Position numbers and translations under genes: made by a program. Shown here one piece after another: positions 22,245 to 32,508 of a stretch of DNA of 64,000 bases (positions are counted from its first letter, which is position 1; each line of letters begins with the position of its first letter). This DNA comes from Talaromyces rugulosus (lineage: Eukaryota > Ascomycota > Eurotiomycetes > Eurotiales > Trichocomaceae): the NCBI RefSeq assembly GCF_013368755.1, contig NC_049563.1:186001-250000 (forward strand). The letters run 5' to 3'. The notes beneath the pieces were generated by a model. The model was not told the DNA's origin. It saw nothing but the letters and a program-made list of their open reading frames with translations, and did no database searches.

Positions 22245-23873
22245 CTACCAGTGAACCTTGACACCGGCTGGAAGGGACCACACCTGGCTATCAACCTCGT
22301 ACAAACATTTGCTCGAGCTCGATCCCGAATCTTCTGTGATGCACTCATGCGTCCACTTGTTCGTCAAATACCCACGCACAGAATACTCCCAATCTTGGGC
22401 AAAATCAATCAATCTACATTCCTTTAGCACTGTCCTCCCGCCCTCAGCCGTCAAACATAGATTCCTAGCAGACAATGGGCTTATAGTGCCAGTCAAAGGC
22501 CGAATTTGCCAAACTTGATCGTCAGTGCCAGCGCAGGTGGTAAATTTGACTTCCTGGTTTCTGGCACCCGCGGTGAGGCAGTTGGTGGACGCCGCGTTGA
22601 ATATCATACCAGTGGGAAATACTGTGAGTGATTGTAGTCCTGATAGAGAGATGCGGTATACTGCGGTGGCGTGAGATGCGAGTTTGTTGATTTTCAGCTC
22701 GCCCTTGAAGTTGATGGCCTCTCCGGTCCACAGATCCTTGGCAGAATAGATTGACTCGGTTGCTTGTAGACCAAGACGCAAAGCACTAACAGTCGTGCTG
22801 GCAGTGTCATTGCCCCGGTTCAGCACAGTAACCAGACGATCGCCATTGGCAAGGCTACGGGTCAGGACATCAAACGAGTCATCACGGCTGACTAGAGTAG
22901 CCTGCTGTGCTAACGGATCTTGGTCTACTTTGATCAAATCGGAATTTTTCAAATACGAAATCACATCCTCCGGCAGGTCAGGAATCCAAGCGCTAATAAT
23001 CAGTGGCGCGGAGAAGGATGCCCAAAGAGCAAAGTGTGATTTCTTTTCGGTCAACGTGAGCTCTAGGTTATCGACAATTAAGAAGTCCGGGTCATTGAAG
23101 TAGCCAGGTCTTTGGTAGCGTGCGAGTTGGGTGTTGTAGTTGTAGTTTTGCATCACACTGTCCCATCCGGACAGCCCTTCAACACCCACGTAAACAAGAA
23201 CGTCGGCTGAATGGCGCGCCAACTCGCCATTGTATGGCACCCAATCCATTACTGTGTACCAATCCGTCAGGTTATCACTCCCAGTAAGCCACAACGAGAA
23301 GTAGGCGGGTGCCGACTGAGAGAAGATCAAGGGGTCTTCCATCTTGCTGAATGCGTCGTGCCACGCTGCGTATCGTTTATGATATTCGACTTCAGTAGTG
23401 GGAGTGACATGGCATCCGTCAACCTTGAGGTAATCAATGCCCCAGGATGCAAAAGTCTGCGCATCGACTTCTTCATAGCCATACGACCCGGGGTAACCCC
23501 CACAGGTCTCGTTTCCGGCGTCTTCATAAATGCCGAAATGAAAGCCTTTCTCCTTCAGATATTGCCCCAACCACGGCAGTCCCTTTGGGAATAGCGTCTC
23601 ATTCCAGGTCAATTTTCCTTCCTCTGTACGGGTATCTGCCATCCAGCAGTCGTCGATATTGACACGATTGTAGCCGGCAGCGAGCAGGCCCTTTGAGACC
23701 ATGGCATCAGCCGTGTCGGTAAAGACGCTCTGGTTAATTGCGCATTCAAGCCGGGACCAGTCATTGAATCCCATGGGAGGCGTTGGCATTATCTCTGGAT
23801 TCTGGATCGATGCACTGCTGCCAGAGATCATCGATGCGGCAATGGCCGCAGTAAGCAGCGAGAATGACGGCAT
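22245..23873 (-). CDS. aglA: Secreted GH27 alpha-galactosidase with C-terminal ricin-type lectin domain
   Basis: An intronless 542-aa gene. Residues 1-22 form a signal peptide (ending GSSAS). The GH27 TIM barrel starts TPPMGFNDWSRLEC. The nucleophile is D152 in YLKVDGC and the acid/base D224 in ARHSADVL; YFNDPDFL is the later substrate-site loop. A beta-sandwich follows to about residue 410. The last 125 residues, with QxW-type repeats such as DDQVWQI and DSQVWSL, are a ricin B-like (CBM13) domain. This layout is that of the Aspergillus AglA-type enzymes, which release alpha-1,6-galactose from melibiose, raffinose-family sugars and galactomannan side chains. The symbol is given by architecture, not by exact identity. 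It is transcribed from a promoter shared with no other start, because the gene to its right ends toward it. Confidence 0.93.
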   Translation of the reverse strand: MPSFSLLTAAIAASMISGSSASIQNPEIMPTPPMGFNDWSRLECAINQSVFTDTADAMVSKGLLAAGYNRVNIDDCWMADTRTEEGKLTWNETLFPKGLPWLGQYLKEKGFHFGIYEDAGNETCGGYPGSYGYEEVDAQTFASWGIDYLKVDGCHVTPTTEVEYHKRYAAWHDAFSKMEDPLIFSQSAPAYFSLWLTGSDNLTDWYTVMDWVPYNGELARHSADVLVYVGVEGLSGWDSVMQNYNYNTQLARYQRPGYFNDPDFLIVDNLELTLTEKKSHFALWASFSAPLIISAWIPDLPEDVISYLKNSDLIKVDQDPLAQQATLVSRDDSFDVLTRSLANGDRLVTVLNRGNDTASTTVSALRLGLQATESIYSAKDLWTGEAINFKGELKINKLASHATAVYRISLSGLQSLTVFPTGMIFNAASTNCLTAGARNQEVKFTTCAGTDDQVWQIRPLTGTISPLSARNLCLTAEGGRTVLKECRLIDFAQDWEYSVRGYLTNKWTHECITEDSGSSSSKCLYEVDSQVWSLPAGVKVHW

Positions 23874-24699
23874 TTTGCGTTCTGCTCAATTGCTTGGGCG
23901 CTGAAAATAATACTTGGGAATATTAGAAACCTGTTTGGCCCGTGAATAAACCAGATACGGGACAAGGACATTGGTTGTATTTAACCATTATTCACTCACT
24001 TTTCTCCTGCCAAGGTGCGCAGGCTAGACCGGGCTCAACCTAGTCTGGGTTGCAATGTTGCAACTATTTGCGCATTCCAAGTGGTATTATTTCCAGAAAG
24101 TTTCAATGAGTCAGTTAGCATTGATAGGCGCTGTCAACCTCTAGCGAGGCAACCTTAATTTTTTTTCGATTACAACCCTCAATCGGTCAAATGTTGATAG
24201 CGAATGTCCAGATGTCAAAGGTCACCACCGTACCCGGGGATTGGGGAATTGTGGGGAAGCCACAGAGGCGTTCTTATCTGAAAACGTGCTTGTTGGATAA
24301 GGAAAGAGTCTTACTGGTCCAGACCGACTGGAGCAAAGTTACCTTGAGGCTTGGTGAGATAAGGGGCTCGATTTCGGAAGTACCGGCCGTGCAGAAAAGT
24401 GTAACGTGACATTTTTTTAGCATTTTTTTTGATCCGGCTGTTATAATCACATATTATTAGACTGCACTGTTTTATCTCTCAATAAACTTTATTCCTCTTT
24501 TAAGGCTCGTCGGTTGCTTTTGCCATTTCTACAAAATCATACGTATGCTTGGGGGTAGAGAAGTGTGACGTTGTAGGTCGCCGACAGTGAAGGAAATGCA
24601 ATCGCTAAACAGAAATGTTACCAAGCAGTGGTAAAAAAATTATCATGATATCTCTGGAACAAAAAAAGGTAGAAAAAAAGAAACAGTGACATTAACATG
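23874..24699. promoter_or_regulatory. Upstream region of the alpha-galactosidase gene
   Basis: This 826-bp spacer holds the aglA promoter (gene start 23873) and the 3' end of the bZIP gene. Two words fitting the CreA consensus SYGGRG lie close together at 24234-24239 (CCGGGG) and 24251-24256 (GTGGGG), about 370 bp upstream of the ATG. Several such words are expected by chance in this length, so carbon repression is only suggested. No coding sequence is supported. Confidence 0.3.
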
Positions 24700-25828
24700 T
24701 TACGGCCAATTGGGTGCAGTCTGCGAATCGCCCTCATCCTCTTCCACATTAACGTAGTCCTTCAGGGCAGGAAACATTTCGATCCAGTCTTTTGAAATCT
24801 GCCAGTTTTCATACCGATAAACCGCCTCTTCAAACTCGGGATCCAGCAGCAGTTCGCCTTGTGCGGACATGGTATAAAAGTCTCGGTTGTCTGGCCAGCG
24901 AACCCGAATTGAGCGGATGAAGAGCGAGACCGAATGTCGCGGGTCGGTGTACTTATGTAAGACAATATAATCACGTAGTTTGGGCCAGGGAATAAAGTCA
25001 ACGCAGACGGGGTGAGGAACGGTCTTTTGGATCTCGGTTGGGTGTACCCATTCGGGGACGTCGCGGAAGGTTTCTTTGTCTGGGTATAAGCGCCACTGTT
25101 TACGTTAGTCTTAAAGAGTCGACAGACTGTAGATGAAGAACAAAAAAACATACTCTCAAATATCGGTACATCAGCAAACAACAGGCAAGTAACGTCGACA
25201 CTTTGGTTGGGTGCACTTGTCGGAAAAAGGCTCCTAGTATACGAATCACAGGGTTTGTGCTTGCAGCCGGGCAGAATATCGACACCAGCGACGGTGTGCG
25301 CGGTAGCCATGTCGTGATCGGAAGTTCTTTGCCCTCGGCTAGGTTTTCGTGTGTCTTGAGCAGAATTGAAAAGGTGGAATACTCCAAACATTCCGACTGC
25401 ACTTGGTGCTGCACGCCACACAGGCATTTGATCAGATCCAGAGGGGAGTCTGCCGGGGAACGATTTCGCTTCTTCGACGATGGTTGTTTCGCAGGTACTT
25501 CACTCGGGTTTTCGTCCTTGCTTGTTTCGGCATTATTATCTCCATCCAGCGAACCCAGCGGTTGCACGTCCGAAGCAGTGGACTGGGGCGGTGGCGGGCG
25601 ACAATGAGAAGGGCAGTGCTTGTCTCTTTCGCGCAGCTCTGCATGCATCGCCTGCAGTTGGTCCGATAGTAATTCCACCGTGTCCTGCAACTTGGCGAGC
25701 TGTGTCTCGAGATGGTCCATGTTACGCTTGGCCTGTTCGCGTTTGGCCTTCTGGCTGACCCGGTCAGCCTGTCGTTTGCGGGCGAGCTGCAGCTCGGTGC
25801 GCTGACGCTTCTGGGGCGCAGATTCCAT
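24700..25828 (-). CDS. bZIP transcription factor with DUF3425 domain
   Basis: Two exons (25828-25154 and 25095-24700) join in phase to 356 aa. Residues about 17-40 are a basic region (ARKRQADRVSQKAKREQAKR) with the pattern of fungal bZIP proteins that carry DUF3425. It runs into a leucine-rich coiled coil, HLETQLAKLQDTVELLSDQL. A Ser/Pro-rich linker with KKRNR follows. The C-terminal half, beginning CLCGVQHQVQSECLEY and including FIPWPKLRDYIVLH and SIRVRWPD, is the DUF3425 domain (PF11905). The start is the ATG at 25828 (MESAPQKRQR); the in-frame extension upstream begins with GTG. Role: nuclear DNA-binding regulator, target unknown. Confidence 0.87.
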
Positions 25829-26548
25829 TGTACTGTGCCGTCGACCGTATGCTGTTACTGCGTGGGATGGTGTTCTCTTGGATAGATACACCTAGATCAT
25901 TGAACTATTCATGAGGGAAAAGGAAGGAGTTTGCGAAGTCGTTCAACACTGCTGACTTGGTCTGGGTGCTGTGATTGGCTGCCGGCTTACCCCGCACGGT
26001 GACCAAATACAAGGCATCTTATTGGCTGTAAGGCAATCCCCAGACCCGCTCGGTCCCGGAGTCTTCCGTCCGCTCCGAATGCTCCGTGCCAGAGGATCAT
26101 ATGAAATGCAGGGGTGCAGATGCTCTTTGCCTCATGCAAGCCGCGGCAGGATTCTTAGGAGCCTCTTTAGGATGGTAAACTAGGCATTGTGTAAACATTT
26201 ACACACAATAATGGTGTAAACTACTGCGATGCAACGTCGAGACTGAATTGACATCGCGGGTGATATATACTTCAAGTGACATGTGCAATGTACTTGTGAA
26301 AACTAATATTAACATTGACTTCCATGTCATCAACACCATTGATACTAAAGCCTATATCATGATATTTCAATATTCAATGCTGATATCTGCATATGTACTA
26401 TTATTTTATGTGTCTTTAATATCTCCGCGACATCCAAAACTAAATCAATATAATCTTAATTGCGGAAAGATCGACTATTAATACATAACAAGTATACAAA
26501 GATTGAAAGTCTGAACACTCAACCGAGATCTCAAGTGCTGCCTCTCGC
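25829..26548. other. Intergenic region
   Basis: This 720-bp spacer is upstream of the bZIP gene and downstream of the amidohydrolase gene. The left half is GC-balanced promoter-like DNA; the right half (26240-26500) is very AT-rich. No gene is supported. Confidence 0.4.
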
Positions 26549-27791
26549 TCACTCCAGTTTCAGGAAATTCGCCGCATTGCGGTATGCAATGTCCTCCCAT
26601 TCCTTGTGACTGACCATGCCCGATTCTTTCAAGCTGTCCATAAAAGCTGCGCCCTCCTCGTTTGTCGCCCATGGATAGTCGACCGAGAACTGTGCCGATT
26701 AATTAGTATGCAAATCAACTCTAACCCTAACCCTGGCCTAGAAAAAGGGCGCAACTCACCATGATTCTCTCTGTCGATGTAGTTTTCAACAGCGTCGCAA
26801 ACGGATTCAAACTGAAGAAGCCGCTCGTCGTAACCCAAACATTTGTGGCCCAGGCATCAGGAAGCGTTATTCCAGTCGGTTTCGCCCATGCAACCGTGGA
26901 ATTGGCTCGGTCAAGCATGTATGGAACCGTCTCTCCCATGTGCCCCAGCGCGAGTTTTACCTTTGGAAAGCGATCAAAGACACCCCCTAGCCAGAGACGA
27001 AGGAAGTGCAGGCCACAGTCCGTGTGCCAGCCATACACAGCCGTTCCCAACATTGCAGCCACGTCTGAAGGCCAATCGTTATCCTGCGACTTGAAGCGGC
27101 CCTGAGTGCCATTCACATCATCGATCATTGGGTATGTCGGATGGAGATAGATGGGAACATCCAGGCGCTGGGCCGTTTCCCAGATCGGGTCGAACTTGGA
27201 GCTTTCGTAGAATGTTTCGTCTGCAAGGTGGGTGTCGACAAGAGCCCCGACAAATCCCAGCTGCGAAACGCATCTTTCCAGCTCCGCCGCGGCCTGTTCA
27301 GGTAACGCCATTGCAAGGAAGCAGAAACCGCGGAAGCGCTCTGGGTATGGAGCAATCGCCGCAGCAAGCTGGTCGTTCATGGTCTTCACAGTGTCGGGTT
27401 TTGTCAATGCTGGAGGCGTTGGATCATTTGATACGACCTGATGAGAAAAGTTATTAGTATGGATCATAAGTTCATTTGCTTACCATCGTCTGGACTGTAC
27501 CTGAATGCGAATTCTATTCTCGTCCATGCTATCCAATCGCGTTTTATTCAGTGATTGTGCTTCCGGGACTGCCTTTCCATAGACACCGCTGCCCATAAGC
27601 GGAGCCATCAACTGGATGACAGGATCTGTCTGCAGGGGATCGGTAACCGGGGGGTCGTAGTGCTCCTCTAGAGTGATGTAAATGGGTGACTTGCTCTTCG
27701 AGCCCGCTGTCGATGCCGGGGCAATCGATGCCGGGGCACCGTGGACAAGTGCAGCGGAAAGGAAACCAAGGACAACACCCTGGGCCTTCAT
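26549..27791 (-). CDS. Amidohydrolase_2-family decarboxylase-like protein with signal peptide
   Basis: Three exons (27791-27501, 27437-26760, 26689-26549) join to 369 aa. An N-terminal hydrophobic leader (MKAQGVVLGFLSAALVHGAP) suggests secretion or entry to the ER. The rest is an ACMSD/2,3-dihydroxybenzoate-decarboxylase-type TIM barrel (PF04909): the first metal motif is EEHYDPP, then IRIQVVSNDPTPP across a splice site, LVDTHLAD, IYLHPTYP, LALGHMGE and the terminal metal Asp in FSVDYPW. Known relatives decarboxylate aromatic or 5-oxo acids without oxygen, using Zn or Mn. A secreted copy is unusual for a decarboxylase, so it could be a repurposed hydrolase. Intron 1 uses the GTACAG donor at 27500; the nearby GTAAGC would break the frame. 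Confidence 0.87.
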
Positions 27792-28418
27792 CTTGACGAT
27801 ATTTTGTGGAAGAGTTCTGTTAGAAATGGAGTTTCTTCAGAGGGAAATCTGATTGATTGTGTTTGTTCTATTCCAAATGACACGGGGACAGGACTGTCAT
27901 TTATACACAAAATCCAGCAACATGTCTTCTTCCGACATGGACAATTTCATCCGAGTTCCTGAAATCAAACGCTCAACGCTAGCCCTATTTTTGTTGTTGT
28001 CCTTATACGGTCCACTGAGCCAACACTATTTTCCTAATCGGGTAAGCGTTGAGCGCTCCTCCAGCGTCCCCACTAAAAACACCAGAAAACCCGAGATGTC
28101 CAATACATCAGCTCTATTATTGGGCATAGTACTATTTAAAAGAGTAAATCTGGTTCAAAAAAAAAACATTAATCAGCATGAATCGGCTGAATTATCGTAC
28201 CGACGGATGCCCGGAAAGCAAAACATGTCAACCCGAGCCCGAAAGAAAGAGGGTTGCTCTTGTTCTTTATCAGCTGAGGATTTAGTATGTGCTCTAGGAA
28301 TATAACAATATGGTTTGTGATTTATGAATTTCGTTATCTGTCTATTTGAGTATCCTTTGGACGAACCCAAATCGGTTCCAGCATACCACAGCAGAGTGAA
28401 TCTTTCTCGCGACGCCCA
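27792..28418. other. Intergenic region
   Basis: This 627-bp gap contains the promoter of the amidohydrolase (start 27791) and the 3' flank of the alpha/beta hydrolase. A plus-strand open frame at 27853-28305 has an erratic composition and no domain, and I do not call it a gene. Confidence 0.4.
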
Positions 28419-29342
28419 TTACTCAGTACTACGACTCTGAGATTCAAGCCAGCTTTGTATCTGGGGTCCCAAGAACTTCAACACATCAGCTTGAACGCCT
28501 GCCGACGAATGAACCACACCCGGGACCACGTCAAGCTGTGAGTCGATTTTGTCTTCTCGCCATGTTTCTTGCAGGCTCTTCAAACTTTCCATTCTTCCTT
28601 GTTTCATGGCTGGAAGGGCCGTTTTCGTTTCGGATTTTTCTTCTCGTTTTTTTACAAACTGCCTAACCCAAGTCCGAAATTCGTCGCCGCCATGGACACC
28701 CGTATCTTGGTCACCGACAACCAGCTGGATAGGGACACGGCCGATGAGCTCCTTGTTGATTGGCCGGTCGAATAAATCGTGGATATTAGCAACACCGATC
28801 GGCCAGTCTTTCTGATCGTTCAAAGTAGTCACCTGGCCTGGCGCTCCGATACTTGCTGCTACAATTCGTTCTGGGTATAAATAGAGAAACCGATGGGCGA
28901 ACTGTCCGCCTGCAGAAAACCCCATCATGAAAACTTTTTCTGCATTGATTCCGGGCCATCGAACCGATATCTCATCGAGAATAGCGAGAAGAGCCAAGTC
29001 GGAACGTAGGGTTTGGGACCGGAGGGTCGTGTAGGAGAGTAGATCGTTGGGGCCGTCGAGCCCTGTGGGGAAAACCGGCGCGAGAATCGCGCAAGGGGTC
29101 GAGTCAGCAAATGCCGTTAACTCTTGGCTAAATAATGGTGAAATATTGCGTCTGGTGCCATGGACGTAGACGACTAAGGGGAGCTTCTTCTGCGGGGTAG
29201 AACTGTAGCTGTTTGGTGGCACGTAGAGAGCAAAGGATACTCGGGGATCGGTCGATAACGCCTTTAGTGGGACATGGCCGATGAGAAACGCACTTTTAAG
29301 GAACCGTGAAGGGATATCCGCTGTCGACAACAGTTTGTCCAT
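28419..29342 (-). CDS. Alpha/beta hydrolase (PHB-depolymerase/poly-ester-hydrolase-like)
   Basis: A single exon encodes 307 aa. Visible elements of the alpha/beta-hydrolase fold are the oxyanion strand LPLVVYVHGTRRN at about residue 60, the nucleophile elbow GFSAGG at about residue 144, the acid in VVGDQDTGVHGG and the His in GVVHSSAG. No signal peptide is apparent, so it is probably intracellular. The LpqC/PHB-depolymerase-like arrangement suggests an esterase or acyl hydrolase for bulky esters; the substrate is not known. It is transcribed in the same direction as the amidohydrolase with a 627-bp gap, so it has its own promoter. Confidence 0.83.
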   Translation of the reverse strand: MDKLLSTADIPSRFLKSAFLIGHVPLKALSTDPRVSFALYVPPNSYSSTPQKKLPLVVYVHGTRRNISPLFSQELTAFADSTPCAILAPVFPTGLDGPNDLLSYTTLRSQTLRSDLALLAILDEISVRWPGINAEKVFMMGFSAGGQFAHRFLYLYPERIVAASIGAPGQVTTLNDQKDWPIGVANIHDLFDRPINKELIGRVPIQLVVGDQDTGVHGGDEFRTWVRQFVKKREEKSETKTALPAMKQGRMESLKSLQETWREDKIDSQLDVVPGVVHSSAGVQADVLKFLGPQIQSWLESQSRSTE

Positions 29343-30357
29343 TTTTTTTGTTGTTGTTCGTATGAAATAGATACCCTGATCGTGATCTCGAAACCGGTCT
29401 ATTGCATTCGGGTGTCGATTACTTATTATTTAAAGCCATTGTACTCCGTAGACATCCACTAATTAGAGCGATATCGCTAACCTAAGCGAAACCGGCTTAC
29501 TTCCGCAATATTGGCTAGGCCGAGTTTCATAGGATATACTACTCTGTATACTTTAGAGGATTATGCAAGTGATGTTACTAAGATGGCCCATGAATAAGCT
29601 GTGAGCTGTGCTAAATGTGACTCCATGTACTCTTTTTCGTTATTTTTAAACGGATATACGGCTAGGGGTGCCCTCACTTCAACATCAAAACCCTCCTCCG
29701 TTGCAAACAGAAATTGTTAAATCGACCCCTGAACTTGAAAATTTGTCTCTGATATCAATCAGACCAAAAGTGGAACGTTGAATAAAATTTGACCTCAAGA
29801 AAGGACGCCTGTTGACAGGTCCCACTTTAATAATGCAATATGTACATATGTTGAAACGGGCATATCGAGAAATCATGGCTGATCTAAATTGGTGCAGCTA
29901 ATTCGCCGGGTGCCCCATTAGTTTTCAGAGCAACGGTGGAACTAACGGTGGAATATTGGGCAGAGATGTGGCTTTGTTGAAATATGTACTCCGTACAGAG
30001 GTGGGCACAAAAAGTCATGTCTCCCGATCAAGGGCAAGCTTGGCTCGACGCAATTTAAGACCGTCGACATCTACGTCCTGCGCATCAATAACGTACCTTC
30101 CCATTAACGCGGTTCTGGATGTTATTGACCGACTCATAGGACTGCTGGATGTTGTCAGTGAAGAATACAGGATGCAAATGTTGAGACACTACGGGCTATT
30201 GGCACTCCCCCCACTGGTTGGATTGATCATGGATTTAACCAGGTTGCGACTGCATAATGAACCATGCAACCAGCTATATCTTGCCCGACTGGGCTAAATC
30301 GTGAAGTTCCACGTCGTGAACGCTCCTGGCATTTGAATATATCACAGTCATGGGGCA
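29343..30357. other. Gene-poor spacer with repeated TACTCCGTA words
   Basis: This 1-kb region has no supported gene. A plus-strand frame of 113 codons at 29956-30297 is open but shows no domain. Two copies of the nonamer TACTCCGTA occur, near 29440-29448 and 29988-29996, a word also seen elsewhere in this window. The right part borders the broken Ariadne gene. Confidence 0.4.
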
Positions 30358-31190
30358 TCACCTTCTGAGGGACCTCGTTTCATGATGATATCTATCGGCG
30401 TCAGCTAAAAACCTCAGCGTTGTAACTAACTCTAGTTGTACCCACCTGTCTTTCAGATCCTCCGTTAACAGTAACCCAAGCGACTTGGAGTCAACAATGC
30501 GATGGCAGTTATCTTGAGGACATTGGATTCTCGCAGCCTCGCCTTCCTCCTTGATCTTCTGAGCGAGATAGTGTCTGAAGCAGTCGACACAGAAACGATG
30601 GCCACACCGCATAGCATAAGTCTGCAGATCATCACCATCCTCACAGCAAATCATACACAACCAATAATATATATATATATAAAATATAAATAATAGATTG
30701 AAATACCTTCACCCAAACTCTCATCATCACTTCCCTGTGTCCCCAGAAAACCATCCTCCCGACTCGACACATCAGGCATGAAATCATCATTGGAATCCAT
30801 ACTCCCGTTCGTCGTGGCCGGTGTCGCGATATCCGACACCCTCTTTCTCAACGAAACCGGATACCTTTTATCTTCTATTGTAGACTTGGACTGCAGCAGA
30901 TCCTTCTCCTTCTTCTCTTCTTCTTCTACTTCCTCCTCCTCCTTCGTCACCGCACTTTCCTTCTTCCCAATATTTGCCCGTTTCGCGATTGGCAGCTTGG
31001 AATTTCTTGTTGTGGATAACTGGGAGTCGACTTCCTCGGTGGCCGCCTCGACGGCCTTCCGCTTTCTCGTCTGAGGAGGCGTGGTGAAGGATTTCCTGGG
31101 ACGGACTGGTGGAAAGAACGCGACTCGCCTTGGTACGAACACAATATAGTATAGCACAACACAATAGATGGCTGTGATGACGATGGTCAC
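30358..31190 (-). pseudogene. Fragment of an Ariadne-type RBR E3 ubiquitin ligase
   Basis: The minus strand carries two recognisable pieces. The segment 30800-30704 reads MDSNDDFMPDVSSREDGF, like the acidic N-terminus of fungal Ariadne. The segment 30660-30450 reads CMICCEDGDD, MRCGHRFCVDCFRHYLAQKI and RIQCPQDNCHRIVDS, the first RING of an RBR ligase. In the family these pieces are separated by roughly 90-100 residues and are followed by the rest of RING1, IBR and RING2. Here they are joined by an AT-rich microsatellite (TA run at about 30667-30681), and the frame ends soon after LLTEDLKDR. Both the linker and the catalytic RING2 are therefore missing. The open frame extends upstream to 31190 through a Lys/Glu-rich stretch whose origin is unclear. 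I call it a truncated, internally deleted copy. Confidence 0.75.
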
Positions 31191-31564
31191 GGTCCTGGGG
31201 GGCGGTCACGGACTGGAGATGAAGAAGGGGAGATGGGGAGATGGTGGAGGTGGACGAGGTAATAATACGGGCCAAGCAAACACGACGGCGCTAGTGACGG
31301 ATAGCTGATAGTCGATCAGAGATTCAGAGGCAAATGCAATAGTAATAGTAATCAAACAGAGACGAAGCGCAAATAAGATGACTGGTCCGTACAGGAAAGA
31401 ATCGAATGAATGGCGGCCCCTCTTTGGATCAGGCGAGTTAGCAGTGCTAGACAGAAGGGAGTGTCCTAGGACAGCGACAATGATTATAATACCATCACCG
31501 CCCACCCACACATTGATACATCAATAATCATTACTGATTCTTGTGAAGAAGCGCTTGGAATCTC
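31191..31564. other. Spacer without supported gene
   Basis: Open frames on the minus strand here are low-complexity (Ser/Pro/His-rich) and unsupported. The segment links the Ariadne fragment to a transposase fragment. Confidence 0.35.
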
Positions 31565-32230
31565 TTAAAAGATAGTAGGATATGTAGTAACTATTGTCTC
31601 AGTGTCTCTTTGCCCAACTTGGAACCCCGTCTCGTCAAAGTTATAAATATTTGATGGTGTAATATTCTTACAATTAAGTTGGATTTCTAGATGTTCAAAC
31701 CACATCTGAATAGCTGTAAAATCAGAAGCATGAAAGCGATCTGAATCAATTGGCCTCTGCTTTATTAATTTATATTCTAGAGGTGATCTTTTGATGAAAT
31801 GATAAACCCAATTGGGGCCAACAGTAGGTGGGGATTTGTCGCGTGGATTCAATCTTTTTAGAAGCGAATTGGAGTAATCATTGATTAATCCAGGGGTTGG
31901 AGGGATTCCTCTCTTATCTAGATCCTTAAGTCATACAATTAAGGCGCGTTCTTGATCAATTCAAGTCTATTGCTATTGACCCATCTCTCGTAGCTCACTG
32001 TAGTCCTATTGTGATCCCTCTTGCTACCCTCTTGTTACAATTTGACGCTATTTTGCATATAGTATTCGCTCCCGATTAATATAATTAGGGTCTTGGATAT
32101 AGGATTGGAATGCTGGGCGTGTATTATTAGGGAAGGGAGTAATTGAAGTAACTGTAGCAGTAGTAGGAGTAGCTATAATTAGAAGCCAGAAGCTAAGAGT
32201 AAAGAATTGGAGTATGCATTAACTACTTAT
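31565..32230 (-). mobile_element. Degraded pogo/Fot1-type transposase fragment
   Basis: The minus strand encodes a 5' half of a pogo-superfamily (DDE_1) transposase. Recognisable stretches are RGIPPTPGLINDYSN and VGPNWVYHFIKRSP, the CENP-B-like HTH region, and FDETGFQVGQ, which holds the first catalytic Asp of the DDE triad. Stop codons interrupt the part upstream of 31860. The copy is truncated after the first Asp, and no terminal repeats are seen. It is inactive. Confidence 0.75.
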
Positions 32231-32508
32231 TATATGAGATTTACATTCTACACTGCTACATATACTTCGTATGTCCTCAGCCACTACAATACGGTTCACA
32301 ATCTCTAGGCTCTACGTTGGTTAGGTAAAATTTGGGGTTGGCTTAAATTTACCCCAATTATCAGACTGGGGTTCGATGACAGCGGTAATGTACCCTGGAG
32401 TAGGTTCTCAGGTCACCCGGAGTACAAATACCAACCAGAGTTCGACCCTCTTTATTTTCCTATCCTTTTGCAGCTGCTTCGGTCTTAAGTCCTACAAAGT
32501 CCGCAATC

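Noticed and set aside
24234..24256. CreA operator pair upstream of aglA
   Set aside because: The SYGGRG word is so short that several chance hits are expected in this spacer; kept only as a weak note.
25203..25758. Several plus-strand open frames opposite the bZIP gene
   Set aside because: They are antisense shadows of a well-supported minus-strand coding region.
27853..28305. 150-codon plus-strand open frame
   Set aside because: Overlaps a promoter region, erratic composition and no family features.
29956..30297. 113-codon plus-strand open frame
   Set aside because: No domain, no splice support, composition not codon-like; treated as chance.
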